Both the position numbers and the translations under genes were made by a program. A stretch of 64,000 nt of DNA from assembly GCF_000520815.1 (NCBI RefSeq), contig NZ_ASRY01000201.1:1-64000 (forward strand), read 5' to 3'. This DNA is from Paenibacillus maysiensis (GTDB taxonomy: Bacteria > Bacillota > Bacilli > Paenibacillales > Paenibacillaceae). The stretch's first letter is position 1, and each line of letters begins with the position of its first letter. Positions 17,860 to 27,020 of this stretch are shown piece after piece. A model generated the notes under the pieces. The model ran no database searches and was not told the origin of the DNA. It saw only the letters and a program-made list of their open reading frames with translations.

Positions 17860-18045
17860 CTATACCATTAGACAAGTCCACGAACATACAGATATGCTGA
17901 GAGTATGAAAATAAAACAGCACAATCAGAACGGCAACGAGTGAAAGAAGAGCGTTCCAAGGAGCCTTCACCAGTGAGAAGCAACTTAGGATCTCACCTGT
18001 CACCATACTCGCTACCGTCATCCACAGCGCTTCGCTCAGCTTCAC
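17860..18045 (-). CDS. Possible 61-residue membrane protein coupled to rpe
   Basis: A short frame starting at a GTG that overlaps the rpe stop as GTGA. The product is hydrophobic, with two probable membrane segments (ALWMTVASMVTGEILSCF and ALLSLVAVLIVLFYFHTL), and it lies between rpe and the operon terminator, where B. subtilis has thiN. There is no good ribosome binding site, so expression would depend on coupling. No family is recognised; it may be a chance frame in the 3' end of the transcript. Confidence 0.35.
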   Translation of the reverse strand: MKLSEALWMTVASMVTGEILSCFSLVKAPWNALLSLVAVLIVLFYFHTLSISVCSWTCLMV

Positions 18046-18710
18046 TTGGACGAATGAGCTGCACTGTCCCGAATAGCCGCAATAGCCGCTCCACGGTCCG
18101 CTCTGCCGAATACCGCACTACCAGCCACCAGAACATCAGCCCCTGCTTCAAATACGGCTGGTGCCGTCTCCTCCGCAATGCCTCCGTCTACCTCAATATG
18201 TACATCCGGACGGCCGATTTCATTCAACCATGTGCGAATCTGTCTGATTTTATCCAGCGTCTCCGGAATAAAAGACTGACCCCCAAATCCAGGGTTAACT
18301 GTCATAACCAGAATCATGTCTACATTGGGCAGCACTTCCTTGATCGCATATGGAGAAGTGCCCGGATTAAGGGCCACACCCGCAAGAGCACCTTGCTGCT
18401 TGATCAAATGGATGACCCCGTGCAGATGAACACAAGCCTCGGCATGAACGGTGACGATATTAGCTCCTGCCTTCACAAAATCGCCAATGTAACGTTCAGG
18501 ATGCTCAATCATCAGATGAACGTCCAGAGGAAGACTCGTATGCGGACGAATAGCCTGAACGATAGGAGGCCCTAAGGTAATGTTGGATACAAAATGACCA
18601 TCCATGACATCCACATGAATCCAGTCTGCTCCACCTGCTTCAGCTTCCGCAACTTCACTGCCCAAGCAGGCAAAATCAGCTGATAAGATCGACGGTGCTA
18701 TTTTTAACAT
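18042..18710 (-). CDS. rpe: Ribulose-phosphate 3-epimerase
   Basis: This TIM-barrel enzyme interconverts ribulose 5-phosphate and xylulose 5-phosphate in the pentose phosphate pathway. It has 222 residues. Visible motifs are IAPSILSADFACLG, HVDVMDGHFVSNITLGP (metal-binding His and Asp), HLMIEHPERYI, VMTVNPGFGGQSFIP and EVDGGI with DVLVAGSAVF at the phosphate site. It follows rsgA closely in the minus-strand operon. The order rsgA-rpe is as in B. subtilis. Confidence 0.97.
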   Translation of the reverse strand: MLKIAPSILSADFACLGSEVAEAEAGGADWIHVDVMDGHFVSNITLGPPIVQAIRPHTSLPLDVHLMIEHPERYIGDFVKAGANIVTVHAEACVHLHGVIHLIKQQGALAGVALNPGTSPYAIKEVLPNVDMILVMTVNPGFGGQSFIPETLDKIRQIRTWLNEIGRPDVHIEVDGGIAEETAPAVFEAGADVLVAGSAVFGRADRGAAIAAIRDSAAHSSK

Positions 18711-18714
18711 ATGC

Positions 18715-19632
18715 TCAGTACCTCCGTTTTTTTTCTTTTAATTCCTGATAGAACTGCAAATAGTTATCATATCGGCCCTGCGAAATATGTCCTTCTGCCA
18801 AGGCCTCTCTCACTTTACAGCCAGGTTCGTGAATATGGGTACAGCCCCGGAACTTGCATCCTTCTGCATACGACTGGAATTCACGGAAACATGGAGATAA
18901 CTCATCCACACCCAGCTCCAGGAAATCCAGTTGGCTGAAACCCGGTGTATCTGCTACAAAACCGCCATTGTCGAGTGGAATTAATTCTACATGACGAGTC
19001 GTATGCCGTCCCCGGCCCAGCTTATTGCTAATGGCGCTCGTCTCCAGCGTTAAGCCGGGTTCCAACGCATTAAGCATGGAAGACTTCCCAACACCTGACT
19101 GCCCGGAAAACACGCTGATTTGACCAGCCAACAGCTTCTTAAGCTCAGCCGTACCTTCCCCGGTACGGGCACTGGTCACCAGCACCTCATAACCAATCTT
19201 CCTGTACATTTCCTGAACAGCCAAAACCGTCCCATCCTCCGAAGGACTGCCCTCATACAAATCGCGCTTTGTCAGACAGATAATCGTATCCAGCCCGGCG
19301 TGCTCAATATGCACCAAAAATTTGTCCAGCAGCGGCAGATTTAAATCCGGCTCACGCAGGGAAAACAACAGTACGGCAAGCGTAGTGTTAGCCACTGGCG
19401 GGCGAATAAGCTCCGTCGTGCGCTTCCTAATCTCATTAACCATACCTTCCCCGTTTTCAGTCAGTTCGTAAACGACCCGGTCGCCGACAAGCGGCGTAAT
19501 CTCTTTTTTCTTAAAAATTCCGCGTGCTCTGCATTGTACCGTAGCTTCGCCGGATACAGGCCGCCCATTCTGATCCAGACTGGAGACATAATAATATCCG
19601 CTGAGCGCCTTGACGATCAGACCTTCAGGCAT
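18715..19632 (-). CDS. rsgA: Ribosome small-subunit-dependent GTPase RsgA
   Basis: RsgA is a late 30S assembly factor with a circularly permuted GTPase. An N-terminal OB fold is followed by TKRD (G4), GQSGVGKSS (G1), GRHTTRH (G2) and DTPGFSQ (G3), then a C-terminal zinc site from Cys and His in CKFRGCTHIHEPGC. AAAGGAGG 11 bases upstream supports the ATG at 19632 and 305 residues. It ends four bases before rpe and follows prkC, a common arrangement in Firmicutes. Confidence 0.96.
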   Translation of the reverse strand: MPEGLIVKALSGYYYVSSLDQNGRPVSGEATVQCRARGIFKKKEITPLVGDRVVYELTENGEGMVNEIRKRTTELIRPPVANTTLAVLLFSLREPDLNLPLLDKFLVHIEHAGLDTIICLTKRDLYEGSPSEDGTVLAVQEMYRKIGYEVLVTSARTGEGTAELKKLLAGQISVFSGQSGVGKSSMLNALEPGLTLETSAISNKLGRGRHTTRHVELIPLDNGGFVADTPGFSQLDFLELGVDELSPCFREFQSYAEGCKFRGCTHIHEPGCKVREALAEGHISQGRYDNYLQFYQELKEKKRRY

Positions 19633-19752
19633 GTGTAAGCCGTCCTCCTTTATATGTTTAAGTTCCAAAATTCGAATAATGAAAGCGAATAACGGACAGT
19701 ATACTGACCTCCGGCAAGATTACTGGTGCTTTACAGCCTCAATGACTTCACC

Positions 19753-22005
19753 CTATTTTTTGTAAAGGCCCGTTTCCTTACCTGAATGGTTTGTGTGTTT
19801 AACGGCAAACTCACCACGTGTTACGCCCGTGGAGCCCGTTTCGGGGGCAAGAGCGGACGGTTCACCATTACCTTCGGTGCCATCCTGATTGATCGAGTCC
19901 TCCCCGTTATTACCACTATCATTTGAAGTATCCTCGCTATTCCCTTGTTCGCCGCTTCCACTGCCATTCTGTGGAGAAGTACCTTCTGGCGTATCCGTCG
20001 GTGTGGTCCCAGCAGGCGGAGCAATTTGAGGCATCGTCACCGTTCCATTCTTCGCGTCAATATAAGAAACGGGATACGTATCGACAAATTGTCCATCTTT
20101 GTATACAGAGACAACACTGTCCTTGTTCGGAGCCAGCAACAGATTAATAGTGAACACTTGTGTCGTATTAATCGTACGGCTTCCCCATTCCTGGTTTTCT
20201 CCACGTGCATCCGTATAAGTGATACGAATCTTGCTGTTTTTACCCTCTTCCTTCGGCGCAACTGGCACATTAAATGGCAGTGTAATCGCTTCTGGCGGAT
20301 AACCAGTGCTTACATAAAACGTAATTTCCGTATTTGGAGGCAAATCACTGCCAGCCTCTGACGGCCACTGCTTGGTTACTTTGCCTTTTTCCTGCTCATA
20401 GCTGAATTCCTCTTTGACCGAGCCAACCTTCAATCCAGCACTTTTGACCTCATTTTCCGCTTCTTTCTGCGTCTTGCCCACCAGATTTGGCATTTTCACG
20501 GTAGCAGCGCCCTTGCTGACCGTTAGCACCACCTGTACCGTATCTTTATCAAAGGACTCATTCGCCGCTGGTGTCTGACTTAGGACGGTTCCCACCGCCT
20601 GATCACTGAACTGCTCATTCCGCTGAATCTGTGTCTCCTTGATCTGCTGGGAGGTCAACAGCTTGACAGCAGCATCATAGCTCTGTCCTTTGACATCCGG
20701 CATCGGAGTCAGCGGCTTGGCAACCCCGACTTTCAGTTCAATTTCTGTTCCCTTCTTAACCACAGATTCCTGTGGATAGCTCTGATAAAAAACAACTCCG
20801 GGTGCAACCCCGTCCTTATATTCATGCTTAATCGGGTCCTTAACGGTCAACCCGGACTGACTGATCAACAACTTGGCCTGGTCCTCGGTCTTGGTCAACA
20901 CATTCGGCACTACAACGTCAGGAACGACGAGCAAATTTTGCACATAGTACACTACGCCACCCATACAAAGAAGCAACACAAGCACCAGCGTGATCCACAA
21001 GATCGGCTTCTTTTTACTTTTTTTAGCCGTTTGCTTGCTCTGAAGCTTTTCAGAATCGCCGGATCGAGCAGGCTCGTCGTCTCCACGGGAGGACATTCCC
21101 ATTTGCTGAGGCTTAATAGCCGGAATAACCCGCGTTTGATCCTCGTCATCCAAATGTGTAAATTCCAGTTTCGATTCATTACGGCGTCCCGGCAGCAGAC
21201 ATGTCTCTAAATCTTTTAGCATTTCATCCGCAGATTGATAACGTTCCTCCGGATTTTTACGCATGGATTTTAAAATGACGTTTTCTACACTTTGCGGAAT
21301 CAACGGATTAATTTTGCGCGGTTCCTCAAATTCCTCTTGCAGATGCTTGAGCGCCACACTGATCGGACTTTCTCCCAGAAAAGGAAGCTGCGCCGTCAGC
21401 ATTTGGTATAAGACAATCCCTAGAGAATATAAGTCCGATTTCTCGCCGGTGACGACTCCCTTCGCATGCTCAGGTGAAAAGTAATGGACAGAGCCCACCA
21501 CAGAGCCTGTCTGGGTAATCGTCGTTGACGTGACAGCTCTAGCAATCCCAAAATCGGTTACCTTGACCCGTCCGTTGCGCCCGATCAATATATTATGCGG
21601 TTTAATGTCCCGGTGAATAATCTGATTTTGGTGAGCGTGCTCCAGTGCATCACAAATTTGAGAAGCGATCCGTACCGCTTCATCCACTTGCAGCGGGGCA
21701 CGTTCCTTAATAATTTCGTTCAGATTTTTGCCTTCTACGCACTCCATTACAATATAATGGATTTCATCCTCTTGGCCGACATCATAAATACTGACCACAT
21801 TCGGATGGGAAAGCGAGGCCGCAGACTGCGCCTCACGCCGAAACCGGCGAATAAATTCATCATCATGGACAAATTGCTGACGCAGCACCTTGACCGCCAC
21901 ATTACGATTCAGCAGAATGTCTTGAGCCTTGTACACCAGCGCCATACCGCCGCCGCCGATGCGCTCAATAATTTCGTATCTTCCCCCAAGCAGGTGCCCG
22001 ATCAT
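19753..22005 (-). CDS. prkC: Membrane Ser/Thr protein kinase with PASTA repeats (PrkC)
   Basis: The cytoplasmic Hanks-type kinase domain (residues 10-270) has GGGGMALVYKA (P-loop), VAVKVL (Lys), HRDIKPHN (catalytic loop), DFGIA and SPEHAKG in the activation region. One membrane helix lies near 333-355. Outside are three PASTA repeats (about 356-430, 431-500 and 501-570), which bind muropeptides, a further beta domain, and a Ser/Thr/Gly/Asn-rich tail. The family controls spore germination, cell wall and stationary phase. Its start overlaps the stop of the phosphatase gene as ATGA, a coupled kinase-phosphatase pair. At 750 residues it is longer than B. subtilis PrkC (about 648), mainly through the C-terminal tail. 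Confidence 0.96.
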   Translation of the reverse strand: MIGHLLGGRYEIIERIGGGGMALVYKAQDILLNRNVAVKVLRQQFVHDDEFIRRFRREAQSAASLSHPNVVSIYDVGQEDEIHYIVMECVEGKNLNEIIKERAPLQVDEAVRIASQICDALEHAHQNQIIHRDIKPHNILIGRNGRVKVTDFGIARAVTSTTITQTGSVVGSVHYFSPEHAKGVVTGEKSDLYSLGIVLYQMLTAQLPFLGESPISVALKHLQEEFEEPRKINPLIPQSVENVILKSMRKNPEERYQSADEMLKDLETCLLPGRRNESKLEFTHLDDEDQTRVIPAIKPQQMGMSSRGDDEPARSGDSEKLQSKQTAKKSKKKPILWITLVLVLLLCMGGVVYYVQNLLVVPDVVVPNVLTKTEDQAKLLISQSGLTVKDPIKHEYKDGVAPGVVFYQSYPQESVVKKGTEIELKVGVAKPLTPMPDVKGQSYDAAVKLLTSQQIKETQIQRNEQFSDQAVGTVLSQTPAANESFDKDTVQVVLTVSKGAATVKMPNLVGKTQKEAENEVKSAGLKVGSVKEEFSYEQEKGKVTKQWPSEAGSDLPPNTEITFYVSTGYPPEAITLPFNVPVAPKEEGKNSKIRITYTDARGENQEWGSRTINTTQVFTINLLLAPNKDSVVSVYKDGQFVDTYPVSYIDAKNGTVTMPQIAPPAGTTPTDTPEGTSPQNGSGSGEQGNSEDTSNDSGNNGEDSINQDGTEGNGEPSALAPETGSTGVTRGEFAVKHTNHSGKETGLYKK

Positions 22006-22778
22006 GCGTCACACCCCTTTTCACTCAATGAAGCTGTGTCATCGGGCAATTCAAACAAAGCTACCGTGATGTTGTCGTCGCCTCCGGCAAGCAGCGCCAG
22101 ATGCAGCAGACGATCCGCTCGTTCCTCCAGAGGGTTCTCGGCGGCACCTACTACTTTACTAATTTGCTCCTCCGTCACCAGATTACTCAGCCCGTCGCTG
22201 CACAGTAACAGCACATCTCCTTTTTCCAGGGAAATGGAGTCAATATCCACCTGCACCTCGGAATCAGTGCCCAGCGCCCGTGTTAACACATTGCGGCGGG
22301 GATGGTTCTCCCGCTCTTCCTTGCTGATCTGACCGTTTTTGAATAACTCATTGACCAGTGTGTGATCTTCTGTAATCTGACGTACCACTCCATTAGAAAT
22401 CACATAGGCACGGCTGTCCCCGATATGTCCGATAATCCCGGAGGCATCGTTTAGCAAAACGGCTACAACCGTTGTCCCCATATTATGATACTTGTCATCG
22501 TGGGCAGCCGTCTGGAAGATAACTTCATTAGCATGCAAAATAGCGTCGCTAAGCGCCGCTGTCAAAGAATGCGCGGATAACCCGCTCTCCAGCGTCGCCA
22601 AATCAGCGGCAAGTGTTTCTACCGCGAGGCGGCTGGCCGTATCACCGGCCAAATGCCCGCCCATGCCATCGGCAACAATTCCCAGAATATATCCCTGCTC
22701 CAAGTGCCTGATCCAGGCAGAATCCTCATTCACCGAACGCACACGTCCGACGTGGCTGACATGAACTGTTTTGATCAA
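22002..22778 (-). CDS. prpC: PP2C-type protein phosphatase (PrpC/Stp)
   Basis: A Mn/Mg-dependent Ser/Thr phosphatase that reverses PrkC phosphorylation. The 258-residue protein shows the PP2C metal motifs VNEDS, VADGMGGHLAGD, IGHIGDSRAYV, LLCSDGLSNLV and DDNITVALF. It lies directly upstream of and overlaps prkC by four bases, and starts six bases after the rlmN stop, as in most Firmicutes. Confidence 0.96.
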   Translation of the reverse strand: MIKTVHVSHVGRVRSVNEDSAWIRHLEQGYILGIVADGMGGHLAGDTASRLAVETLAADLATLESGLSAHSLTAALSDAILHANEVIFQTAAHDDKYHNMGTTVVAVLLNDASGIIGHIGDSRAYVISNGVVRQITEDHTLVNELFKNGQISKEERENHPRRNVLTRALGTDSEVQVDIDSISLEKGDVLLLCSDGLSNLVTEEQISKVVGAAENPLEERADRLLHLALLAGGDDNITVALFELPDDTASLSEKGCDA

Positions 22779-22784
22779 ATGGTC

Positions 22785-23825
22785 TCACCCCAACTCCATA
22801 TGCTTTGCACGCAACTGGCCGCACGCAGCGGCGATATCATGACCCTGCTCACGCCGGATCGTCACATTGACGCCTTTCTCGGCAAGAATGCGCTGGAAAT
22901 TGAAAATATCGCTGCGCGATGTGCGCACATACTTGCGCTCAGGTACATGGTTAACCGGAATCAGGTTGACGTGGCACAGCATGTCCTTCAGCACGTCCGC
23001 CAGTTCTTCGGCATGTTCCGCCTGATCATTCACTCCGCCAATCAAGGCATATTCAAACGAAATTCTCCGGCCTGTTTTAGCAAGATAGTAACGAAGCGAT
23101 TCCATAACATCCTGAAAAGGATAACGCCGGTTTACAGGCATCAGCTTCGAACGAAGCGCATCATTAGGCGCATGAATGGATATTGCCAGATTAATCTGGG
23201 TATCCTCGTCCGCGAATTTGTAAATATTCGGCACGATACCGCTAGTCGACACCGTAATGTGACGCTGACCAATATTGAGGCCCTTTTCATGAATCATTGT
23301 ACGTAAAAATGTCATGGTCGCTTCATAATTTTCAAAAGGTTCACCCGAGCCCATAATGACGATGCTGCTCACACGCTCATTCGTCTTATCCAAAATTTTC
23401 TGTGCCTGAACGACCTGCGCGGTAATTTCACCGGCGGTCAGGTTACGTTTGAGTCCCCCAAGCGTCGAAGCGCAGAATGTACAGCCGATTCGGCAGCCCA
23501 CTTGAGTCGTTACACAAATACTGTTTCCGTAATTGTGTCTCATAATAACTGTCTCGATAGCATGATCATCATGCAGACCAAACAGGAATTTTACCGTACC
23601 GTCCTTCGACTCCAGCTTTGTAATTTCATGAAGCGTCACAAAGCTGAACTGGTCCTCGAGCTTCTCTCTTAGCGACTTGGACAAATTCGTCATCTCACTG
23701 AAATCATTGACCCGCTTTACATACAGCCAGTCAAAAATTTGTCCTCCGCGAAAAGCAGGCTCGCCATTACGCTTGGCCCAGTCCTGCAACTCCTCCAGAG
23801 TTAAATCATATATAAAAGGTTTCAT
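22785..23825 (-). CDS. rlmN: 23S rRNA/tRNA adenine-C2 methyltransferase RlmN
   Basis: A radical SAM enzyme that methylates A2503 of 23S rRNA and A37 of some tRNAs. The CRIGCTFC cluster motif (CxxxCxxC) near residue 112, the SAM motif [14 protein letters not shown] and the C-terminal acceptor Cys in [10 protein letters not shown] are all present. The start [13 protein letters not shown] at 23825 fits the family best; 16 more codons are open upstream and GAAGGA is rather far (about 15 bases), so the exact start is uncertain. It opens the rlmN-prpC-prkC-rsgA-rpe group after the terminator of the upstream operon. Confidence 0.95.
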   Translation of the reverse strand: MKPFIYDLTLEELQDWAKRNGEPAFRGGQIFDWLYVKRVNDFSEMTNLSKSLREKLEDQFSFVTLHEITKLESKDGTVKFLFGLHDDHAIETVIMRHNYGNSICVTTQVGCRIGCTFCASTLGGLKRNLTAGEITAQVVQAQKILDKTNERVSSIVIMGSGEPFENYEATMTFLRTMIHEKGLNIGQRHITVSTSGIVPNIYKFADEDTQINLAISIHAPNDALRSKLMPVNRRYPFQDVMESLRYYLAKTGRRISFEYALIGGVNDQAEHAEELADVLKDMLCHVNLIPVNHVPERKYVRTSRSDIFNFQRILAEKGVNVTIRREQGHDIAAACGQLRAKHMELG

Positions 23826-23942
23826 CAATGTTTGCACCCGTTCCTTCTTCATTAAGTTCTGTTTAATTCTCACAGACAGTGTTTTTCATTCTTCCTATTT
23901 TAGCACAAATCCCGGAGGGGGTAAAAATTTTTCATCTCAATG

Positions 23943-23969
23943 CAAAAACCGCCGGATGATATCCGGCGG
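23943..23969 (-). terminator. Terminator after rsmB
   Basis: On the minus strand CCGCCGGAT pairs with ATCCGGCGG around a three-base loop and is followed by TTTTT. Confidence 0.9.
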
Positions 23970-24014
23970 AATGTGGAAATGTTGGTGGTTGACTGCCTGC
24001 GGGATTCTTACGAA

Positions 24015-25430
24015 CTACTTCACCCGGCGCAGACGTGCGATATAAAATCCGTCGCTGTGAAAATGCTGTGGCAATAGCTGTACCGAGCCTGGCTGAGTAT
24101 GGTCCATGCCATCAGTTACGTCCGGGAAGGAATGTCCTTCTGCCAGCTCATACTCGGGATGCTCACTTAAAAAGCGAGTGATTTGTCCCTCATTTTCATC
24201 CGGTTCAATTGTGCATGTACTGTACACCAGAATACCCCCCGGCTTCAAAAGCTCAGCTACGCTGTCCAGCAGCTCATACTGGAGCTGTGTGATGTCGCGG
24301 ACATCCTGTGGAGTTTTACTCCAGCGCAAATCAGGCTTGCGGCGGATCACTCCAAAACCGGAGCATGGCGCGTCGAGCAAGACGCGGTCAAATGACGCCG
24401 GAGCATAACGAGTTTTCAACTCAAGTGCGTCCCCGGTGACCGTTTCCACGGCATCCAGTCCTAGCCGATCTGCCTGTTCCTGGATTAGCCGATGTTTGTG
24501 AGCATGCAGATCGTTGGCGATAATCCGGCCCTGATCCTTCATTAACTCAGCCATATGAGCTGTTTTGCCGCCCGGAGCAGCGCAGCAATCCAGTACCAGC
24601 ATATCCGGCTCAGGTGCAACCGCCTCGGCGACGAGCATAGAGCTTTCATCCTGCACGGACAGCAAGCCGTCCGTATACCAGGAAGTGAGCGCCATATTTC
24701 CGCCGCTACGAACGACAATTCCGTAAGGGCTAACCGCCGATGGAACAGCATCCAACCCTTTCGCAAGCATCTCGTTCAAGAGTTGATCACGACTGGTCAT
24801 TGTCGTGTTCACCCGTACGCTGACCGCAGGTGGCTCATTATTAGCGCGGCAGATGGCTTCCGCAATATCCACACCGTATTGCTTGATCCAGCGCTTAACC
24901 AGCCACTGCGGATGGGAATGCTCCAATGCAATCCGTTCCTCGGCTGACAGCCCGTCAGGAATGCGAAGCTTGTCCGGCTCACGCAGCATGCTGCGCAGCA
25001 CGCCGTTGACCATCCCCGAAATCCCCTGGTGTCCACGCCGCTTGGCAATGGTAACTGCTTCACTAACGACTGCATGATCCGGAATACGATCCAGATATAC
25101 GATCTGGTACACACTCATTCGCAGCAACGAACGTACCCAAGCCTGAAGCTTGGCCGTTCCTTTCTGAACAAACTTGTTCAGAAAATAATCCAGCGTATTT
25201 CGGCGTGCAACTGTACCGTATACAAGTTCCGTCGCCAAACCAGCGTCACTCGCGGACAAGCCCGCCTGTTGAAGCCGACGGTTCAGCTCAAGGTTGCTAT
25301 ATGCACCCTCCTGCTCAACTCCCGTCAGCACGTCCAACGCAACTTCCCTAGCCGTCTGTTTACGAGTCTTGCCTGCTCTGGCACCAGCCTCCCTGCCTTG
25401 GCCTCCCTGACGGGAGTGACCGCCGCTCAC
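24015..25430 (-). CDS. rsmB: 16S rRNA m5C967 methyltransferase RsmB
   Basis: A cytosine-5 methyltransferase of the Sun/RsmB family. A Gly/Arg-rich tail of about 25 residues precedes a NusB-like RNA-binding domain (about 28-150). The Rossmann methyltransferase has LDCCAAPGGKTAHMAE (SAM site), DAPCSGFGVIRRKPDLRW and the catalytic STCTIEPDENE. It has 471 residues and overlaps fmt by four bases (ATGA), so translation is probably coupled. The order def-fmt-rsmB is conserved. Confidence 0.96.
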   Translation of the reverse strand: MSGGHSRQGGQGREAGARAGKTRKQTAREVALDVLTGVEQEGAYSNLELNRRLQQAGLSASDAGLATELVYGTVARRNTLDYFLNKFVQKGTAKLQAWVRSLLRMSVYQIVYLDRIPDHAVVSEAVTIAKRRGHQGISGMVNGVLRSMLREPDKLRIPDGLSAEERIALEHSHPQWLVKRWIKQYGVDIAEAICRANNEPPAVSVRVNTTMTSRDQLLNEMLAKGLDAVPSAVSPYGIVVRSGGNMALTSWYTDGLLSVQDESSMLVAEAVAPEPDMLVLDCCAAPGGKTAHMAELMKDQGRIIANDLHAHKHRLIQEQADRLGLDAVETVTGDALELKTRYAPASFDRVLLDAPCSGFGVIRRKPDLRWSKTPQDVRDITQLQYELLDSVAELLKPGGILVYSTCTIEPDENEGQITRFLSEHPEYELAEGHSFPDVTDGMDHTQPGSVQLLPQHFHSDGFYIARLRRVK

Positions 25431-26386
25431 CCGAGCACCGTGCCCGGCTTCATCTGGCCGCCACGCGCAAAGTTCCCGGCTTCCATAACCTTCTTGCCTG
25501 CCGGCTGCACCTGTGTTAGCCAGAGCGTGCCCTTGCCCGTCTGTACTTCAATGCCACGGGCAGTCACTTGCAGAACTGTCCCGGGTGCCGGAGCATTTGC
25601 ACTAGCTGCTTCACTATGGATGGAAGGCTGCTCAGCCGCCCATATTTTAAAAACATTTTCTTCCCACAGCGTAAATGCACCGGAAAACGGAACCAGCCCG
25701 CGAATCCGGTTGTATATTTGCTGCGCACTATCATTCCAAGGAATACGCTCATCGTCGCGGTTCAGGTTCGGGGCATAGGTTGCCTCATCATCGTTTTGCG
25801 GTGTACGACCCGATTGCCCTGCCAGCAGCTTGGGCAGCTCATCCTGTAAAAGCTTCGATCCAGCTATGCTCAGCTTCTCAAAAATCGTACCGGATGTATC
25901 CTCCGGTTCAATAGCAACCTCAACCCGCGATATCATATCGCCAGTATCCAGTCCTTCCGCCATATACATCAGCGTCACGCCCGTAACGGTTTCGCCGTTA
26001 ATAATGGCACGCTGAATTGGCGCCCCTCCCCGATAACGGGGAAGCAGCGAACCATGCACATTCAGGCAGCCAAAACGGGGCAAGTCCAATACGGATTTAG
26101 GCAAAATCTGCCCATAGGCCGCTGTCACGATCAGATCAGGATGCAGCTCCGCCACCTGAGCCACCGCTTCCGGCTGGCGCAGGCGGGTCGGTTGAAGCAC
26201 GGGCAACCCGCGCTTCTCCGCTGCTTCCTTGACTGGCGTAGGCGTCAATATTTTTTTCCGTCCCTGCGGCTTATCCGGCTGCGTAATAACACCGACTACG
26301 TTGTAGCCATTGTCCAGCAGCATGTTCAACGAAGGCACAGCGAAATCCGGCGTGCCCATAAAGACGATACGAATGTCTTGACTCAT
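25427..26386 (-). CDS. fmt: Methionyl-tRNA formyltransferase
   Basis: Formylates the initiator Met-tRNA with 10-formyl-THF. The 319-residue protein has FMGTPDFAVPSL, ITQPDKPQGR, the catalytic block NVHGSLLPRYRGGAPIQRAI with the essential Asn and His, GVTLMYMAEGLDTGD with the catalytic Asp, and the C-terminal OB-like domain from about residue 205. It starts six bases after the def stop and is coupled to rsmB. Confidence 0.97.
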   Translation of the reverse strand: MSQDIRIVFMGTPDFAVPSLNMLLDNGYNVVGVITQPDKPQGRKKILTPTPVKEAAEKRGLPVLQPTRLRQPEAVAQVAELHPDLIVTAAYGQILPKSVLDLPRFGCLNVHGSLLPRYRGGAPIQRAIINGETVTGVTLMYMAEGLDTGDMISRVEVAIEPEDTSGTIFEKLSIAGSKLLQDELPKLLAGQSGRTPQNDDEATYAPNLNRDDERIPWNDSAQQIYNRIRGLVPFSGAFTLWEENVFKIWAAEQPSIHSEAASANAPAPGTVLQVTARGIEVQTGKGTLWLTQVQPAGKKVMEAGNFARGGQMKPGTVLG

Positions 26387-26392
26387 CGAACC

Positions 26393-26890
26393 TCACTCTC
26401 CTGTCTGACGGTTCGGTCCTGGCTGTTCCGGAGCAACCTCATATACTTTTTCCGCAATATCCGTGAACAAAACTCCGTTCAAATGGTCAATTTCATGTTG
26501 AAAAGCACGAGAAAGCAATCCTGTCGCTGTCACTGTAATCGCCTTACCCTCGCGGTCCAGCCCCTTGACGGTAACCTTCTCGGCACGACGCACATCACCA
26601 TTTAACCCAGGAATACTCAGGCAGCCCTCAGCACCAAATTGCTCGCCTTCTTCGGACACAATTTCAGGATTAATCATTTTAATTAAACCGTGCTCATCCC
26701 CGGCATCCACAACGATTAGACGCTTCAAAATACCTACCTGTGGAGCAGCAAGACCCACTCCCTCAGCTTCATACATGGTATCTGCCATATCGTCGAGCAG
26801 CTTTTGCACATTAGGCGTAATTTTAGTAACTTCCTTTGCTACTTTGTGCAGCACATCATCCGGTTCCAACACTATAATTCTAATTGACAT
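26393..26890 (-). CDS. def: Peptide deformylase
   Basis: A metalloenzyme that removes the N-formyl group from new proteins. The three motifs are complete: GVGLAAPQVG, EGCLSIP (metal-binding Cys) and QHEIDHLNG (HExxH with two metal His). At 165 residues with a moderate C-terminal tail it is of the type 1 class. It precedes fmt, so the genes that add and remove the formyl group are together. Confidence 0.97.
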   Translation of the reverse strand: MSIRIIVLEPDDVLHKVAKEVTKITPNVQKLLDDMADTMYEAEGVGLAAPQVGILKRLIVVDAGDEHGLIKMINPEIVSEEGEQFGAEGCLSIPGLNGDVRRAEKVTVKGLDREGKAITVTATGLLSRAFQHEIDHLNGVLFTDIAEKVYEVAPEQPGPNRQTGE

Positions 26891-27020
26891 GACAATAGAA
26901 CACCTTCCTCTTTATCCTTCATTTAAGCTTCGTCGTATTTACAACAAGCGCGACTGCTACATTATCCTATGTACGGACGGCTTGTCCGCATTAACTATGC
27001 CGAAAACTTTTGCGCATACA

